Source of the DNA: Flavobacteriaceae bacterium
GTDB lineage: Bacteria > Bacteroidota > Bacteroidia > Flavobacteriales > Flavobacteriaceae
DNA length: 8,105 bases
Direction: 5' to 3'
NCBI GenBank assembly: GCA_947461915.1
Contig: CANHNG010000064.1
Coordinates: 1-8,105, forward strand
The notes beneath the pieces are model-generated. The model was not told the DNA's origin. It did no database searches and saw nothing but the letters and a program-made list of their open reading frames with translations. Numbering within the stretch: position 1 is the stretch's first letter; each line of letters starts with the position of its first letter. Shown here piece after piece: positions 6,325 to 8,105 of the stretch. The translations under genes were made by a program, and so were the position numbers.

Positions 6325-6371
6325 TCGGTTACAAACCGAATATCACTTCCTCAAAGTCGGAGACTTTGCGG
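6325..6371. repeat. Two further hairpins upstream of radC
   Basis: TCGGTT (6325-6330) pairs with AACCGA (6334-6339) around ACA. Then CAAAGTC (6352-6358) pairs with GACTTTG (6362-6368) around GGA, extended by CC/GG (6349-6350 with 6370-6371) across one mismatch. The second hairpin repeats the core of the stem at 6243-6269 with a different loop and foot. Confidence 0.75.
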
Positions 6372-6408
6372 AGCTGGAATCTAAAACCTGTAAACTGCAA
6401 ACTAAACA

Positions 6409-7101
6409 ATGGAACAAAATAATTTCCCGATAACGAATTGGTCTGAAGACGATAAACCTCGTGAAAAGCTAATGCTGAAAGGCAAAAGTGCTTTGAGCGA
6501 TGCCGAATTGATTGCCATTTTGATTGGATCAGGAAGCCTAAATGAATCGGCGGTAGGTTTGAGCAAAAGGATTTTGGCGAGTGTCGACAACAATTTGAAT
6601 ACTTTAGGGAAATTGACAATCCAACAATTAATGAATTTCAAAGGAATTGGGGAAGCCAAAGCCATTTCGATTATGGCTGCTATGGAATTGGGAAGGCGGA
6701 GAAGGTCTGAAGAGGCAGTCGAATTGAAGAAAATTACATCCAGTAAAATGATTTTCGAATTGATGCAACCCATTATTGGCGAATTGCCACATGAGGAATT
6801 TTGGGTCTTGTATTTAAATAATTCGAATAAAGTGCTGTCCAAATCGCAACTAGGCAAGGGAGGCATTACCGGGACACTGGTAGATGTAAGATTAGTTTTT
6901 AAAGCGGCTCTCGAAATGGGGGCGACAGGATTGATTTTGTGCCATAACCATCCCTCAGGAACTTTGATTCCTAGTGATGCCGACAAGCAAATTACAAAAA
7001 AGCTGAAAGCGGCGGGTCAAAATTTAGATATTACTGTTTTGGATCACGTCATTATTGCCGAAAACGGGTTTTATAGTTTTAATGACGACGGAATTTTTTA
7101 A
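6409..7101 (+). CDS. radC: RadC family JAB/MPN-domain protein
   Basis: A 230-residue chromosomal-type RadC (UPF0758). The N-terminal part has a helix-hairpin-helix-like segment (LMNFKGIGEAKAISIMAAME, 74-93), a DNA-binding type of motif. The C-terminal JAB1/MPN metal-binding domain has HNHPSG (179-184) and SDAD (189-192), giving the complete HxHx7SxxD set, so the zinc site looks intact. Once thought to act in DNA repair, RadC has no firmly established function; full-length forms are nearly universal in bacteria, and shorter relatives occur on mobile elements. Full length and housekeeping neighbours argue for the chromosomal kind. The start is firm, with an in-frame TAA at 6403-6405, two codons upstream. 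The stop is three bases before the HAD gene, so the genes probably form an operon. No clear promoter is visible in the hairpin-rich gap upstream. Confidence 0.95.
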   Translation: MEQNNFPITNWSEDDKPREKLMLKGKSALSDAELIAILIGSGSLNESAVGLSKRILASVDNNLNTLGKLTIQQLMNFKGIGEAKAISIMAAMELGRRRRSEEAVELKKITSSKMIFELMQPIIGELPHEEFWVLYLNNSNKVLSKSQLGKGGITGTLVDVRLVFKAALEMGATGLILCHNHPSGTLIPSDADKQITKKLKAAGQNLDITVLDHVIIAENGFYSFNDDGIF

Positions 7102-7104
7102 GAA

Positions 7105-7800
7105 ATGAAAACTAGAGATGCCAATATAACCGATGTCTTTTTTGACTTGGACCATACACTTTGGGACTTCGAAAAGAACTCTGCTTTGGCATTCGAAACC
7201 GTTTTTAAAATGCAGGATATTTCCATTAATAGGACTGATTTTCTTTCGTATTATGTGCCTATAAATTTTAAATATTGGGAAAAATATAGAAAAGATGAAA
7301 TTACACAGAAAGACCTTCGTTTGGGCAGGTTAAAAGAAACGTTTGATTTATTGGAATTTTCTATTGATGACGAATCAATCCTATTTTTATCAGAACAATA
7401 CATTCACTATTTGCCAAAATACAATCACTTATTCGAGGGGACGATTGAAATTTTAGAGTATTTGAATCTCAAATATAACTTGCATATTATTACCAATGGT
7501 TTTGCTGAAATTCAAGAAAACAAATTGAATAATTCGTATATTACCCATTATTTCAAAACCATCACCAACTCAGAAATGGCTGGCGTAAAAAAACCCAATG
7601 CTCTTATTTTTGAATATGCATTAGGTTTGGCTAAAGCCAAAAAAGAGTCCAGCATCATGATTGGAGATTGTTTGGAGGCTGATGTTCAGGGAGCTTTGGA
7701 TGCGGGATTAGATGCGATTTTTTTCAATGGGAATAATAAAGTAGTGGCGGAAGATATTAAACAAGTAAATCATTTATTAGAACTTAAAAAACACTTATAA
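7105..7800 (+). CDS. YjjG-family HAD nucleotidase (pyrimidine 5'-nucleotidase-like)
   Basis: A 231-residue cytosolic HAD-superfamily hydrolase. Motif I is DLDHTLWD (14-21) with nucleophile D14 and acid/base D16; motif II is ITNGF (129-133); motif III is the Lys in GVKKP (160-164); motif IV is GDCLEADV (187-194). The alpha-helical cap lies between residues ~20 and 110, as in subclass I HADs. Overall it resembles the YjjG/TIGR02254 group, which dephosphorylates nucleoside monophosphates including non-canonical pyrimidines, a house-cleaning role; other subclass I phosphatases cannot be excluded. ATG follows the radC stop after GAA, with AAGAA as a weak ribosome-binding sequence. The radC stop is in the same frame, so no longer start is possible. 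Confidence 0.88.
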   Translation: MKTRDANITDVFFDLDHTLWDFEKNSALAFETVFKMQDISINRTDFLSYYVPINFKYWEKYRKDEITQKDLRLGRLKETFDLLEFSIDDESILFLSEQYIHYLPKYNHLFEGTIEILEYLNLKYNLHIITNGFAEIQENKLNNSYITHYFKTITNSEMAGVKKPNALIFEYALGLAKAKKESSIMIGDCLEADVQGALDAGLDAIFFNGNNKVVAEDIKQVNHLLELKKHL

Positions 7801-7802
7801 AC

Positions 7803-8105
7803 ATGAATAAAATACTTTTATTCCTATCGCTATTTTTGGCAAGCTACTGTTTTTCGCAGTCAGTGAATGATTATAAAGCGGTTATTATTCCATTAAAATA
7901 TGATTTTCTAAAAAGTGAAAATCAATATAGACTTCAGACCTTGACTAAAGTAAATTTGGTAAAAGCTGGTTTTCAAGCTTTTTATAGCAATGAAACAATC
8001 CCTGCCGAATTTAATGAAAGATGTAGCTTGCTATATGTAGATATAAAAAATGAAAAAGCATTTTTAGCAACCAAACTTTTCATCACCTTTAAAGATTGTA
8101 CGGGT
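7803..8105 (+). CDS. Secreted protein of unknown function (3'-truncated)
   Basis: An open frame of 101 codons runs from the ATG at 7803 to the right edge without a stop. It begins MNKILLFLSLFLASYCFSQS, a clear signal peptide with probable cleavage S18|Q19. The Cys at 16 lies in ASYC, which is not a good lipobox, so a lipoprotein is unlikely. The visible mature part (VNDYKAVIIPLKYDFLKSEN, then QYRLQTLTKVNLVKAGFQAF) alternates strand- and helix-like segments and has two Cys (near residues 74 and 99). I do not recognise a family. The ATG is two bases after the HAD stop, so it is probably the third gene of the radC unit. Partial length limits any prediction. Confidence 0.8.
   Translation, partial: MNKILLFLSLFLASYCFSQSVNDYKAVIIPLKYDFLKSENQYRLQTLTKVNLVKAGFQAFYSNETIPAEFNERCSLLYVDIKNEKAFLATKLFITFKDCTG

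Noticed and set aside
6232..6371. Possible riboswitch or structured ncRNA upstream of radC
   Set aside because: The hairpins are simple and independent, with no junction or conserved ligand-binding pattern that I recognise; a repeat element explains them better.
6402..6986. 194-codon open frame on the minus strand across radC
   Set aside because: It lies entirely antisense to a clear RadC with intact motifs, and its product is Ser/Leu/Pro-rich with no recognisable domain, as expected for a shadow of the real reading frame.
6409..7101. RadC as a sign of a mobile element or antirestriction island
   Set aside because: Short RadC-like proteins occur on mobile elements, but this one has the full N-terminal region and sits among housekeeping genes without integrase, transposase or phage genes.

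Overview
The window looks like ordinary chromosome from a member of the Flavobacteriaceae, most likely Flavobacterium or a close relative. It is AT-rich. Both exported proteins have signal peptides ending in the flavobacterial pattern Phe-Ser|Gln-Ser. Start codons lack strong Shine-Dalgarno sequences, and TAnnTTTG-type -7 boxes are present. Obg, Mpl and RadC all read as Bacteroidota versions of their families. The genus is inferred from these features and was not tested by a search.

Layout. (1) 1-1116 (+): the 3' part of a CNNM/CorC-type membrane protein with CBS domains, cut by the left edge. (2) 1117-1207: a short gap almost filled by an imperfect inverted repeat that contains a 15-bp tandem repeat. 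(3) 1208-2209 (+): obg, a ribosome-associated GTPase, followed by a hairpin/T-tract terminator that touches the stop codon of the convergent gene. (4) 4067-2258 (-): a tight two-gene unit, an LpxH-like metallophosphoesterase followed by a GT-B glycosyltransferase of the MJ1255/VC2487 type, separated by one base. (5) 4068-4199: a divergent promoter region with a TATTTTTG box on each strand. (6) 4200-6222 (+): a secreted TPR protein and, 4 bases later, mpl (muropeptide ligase). (7) 6223-6408: a 186-bp gap crowded with hairpins, two sharing the core CAAAGTC-N3-GACTTTG. (8) 6409-8105 (+): radC, a YjjG-like HAD nucleotidase and the start of an unrecognised secreted protein, spaced by 3 and 2 bases and so probably one transcript.

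How the genes fit together. Several products concern the cell envelope: Mpl recycles murein tripeptide, the phosphoesterase/glycosyltransferase pair probably acts on a lipid or surface glycoconjugate, the CorC-like protein is an inner-membrane protein, and two proteins are exported. Obg, RadC and the HAD enzyme are housekeeping or house-cleaning functions. I see no phage, insertion sequence, CRISPR array, rRNA, tRNA or recognisable defence system. The most interesting material is the repeat-rich, hairpin-forming DNA in the two gaps before obg and radC, and the uncertain substrate of the phosphoesterase/glycosyltransferase pair.
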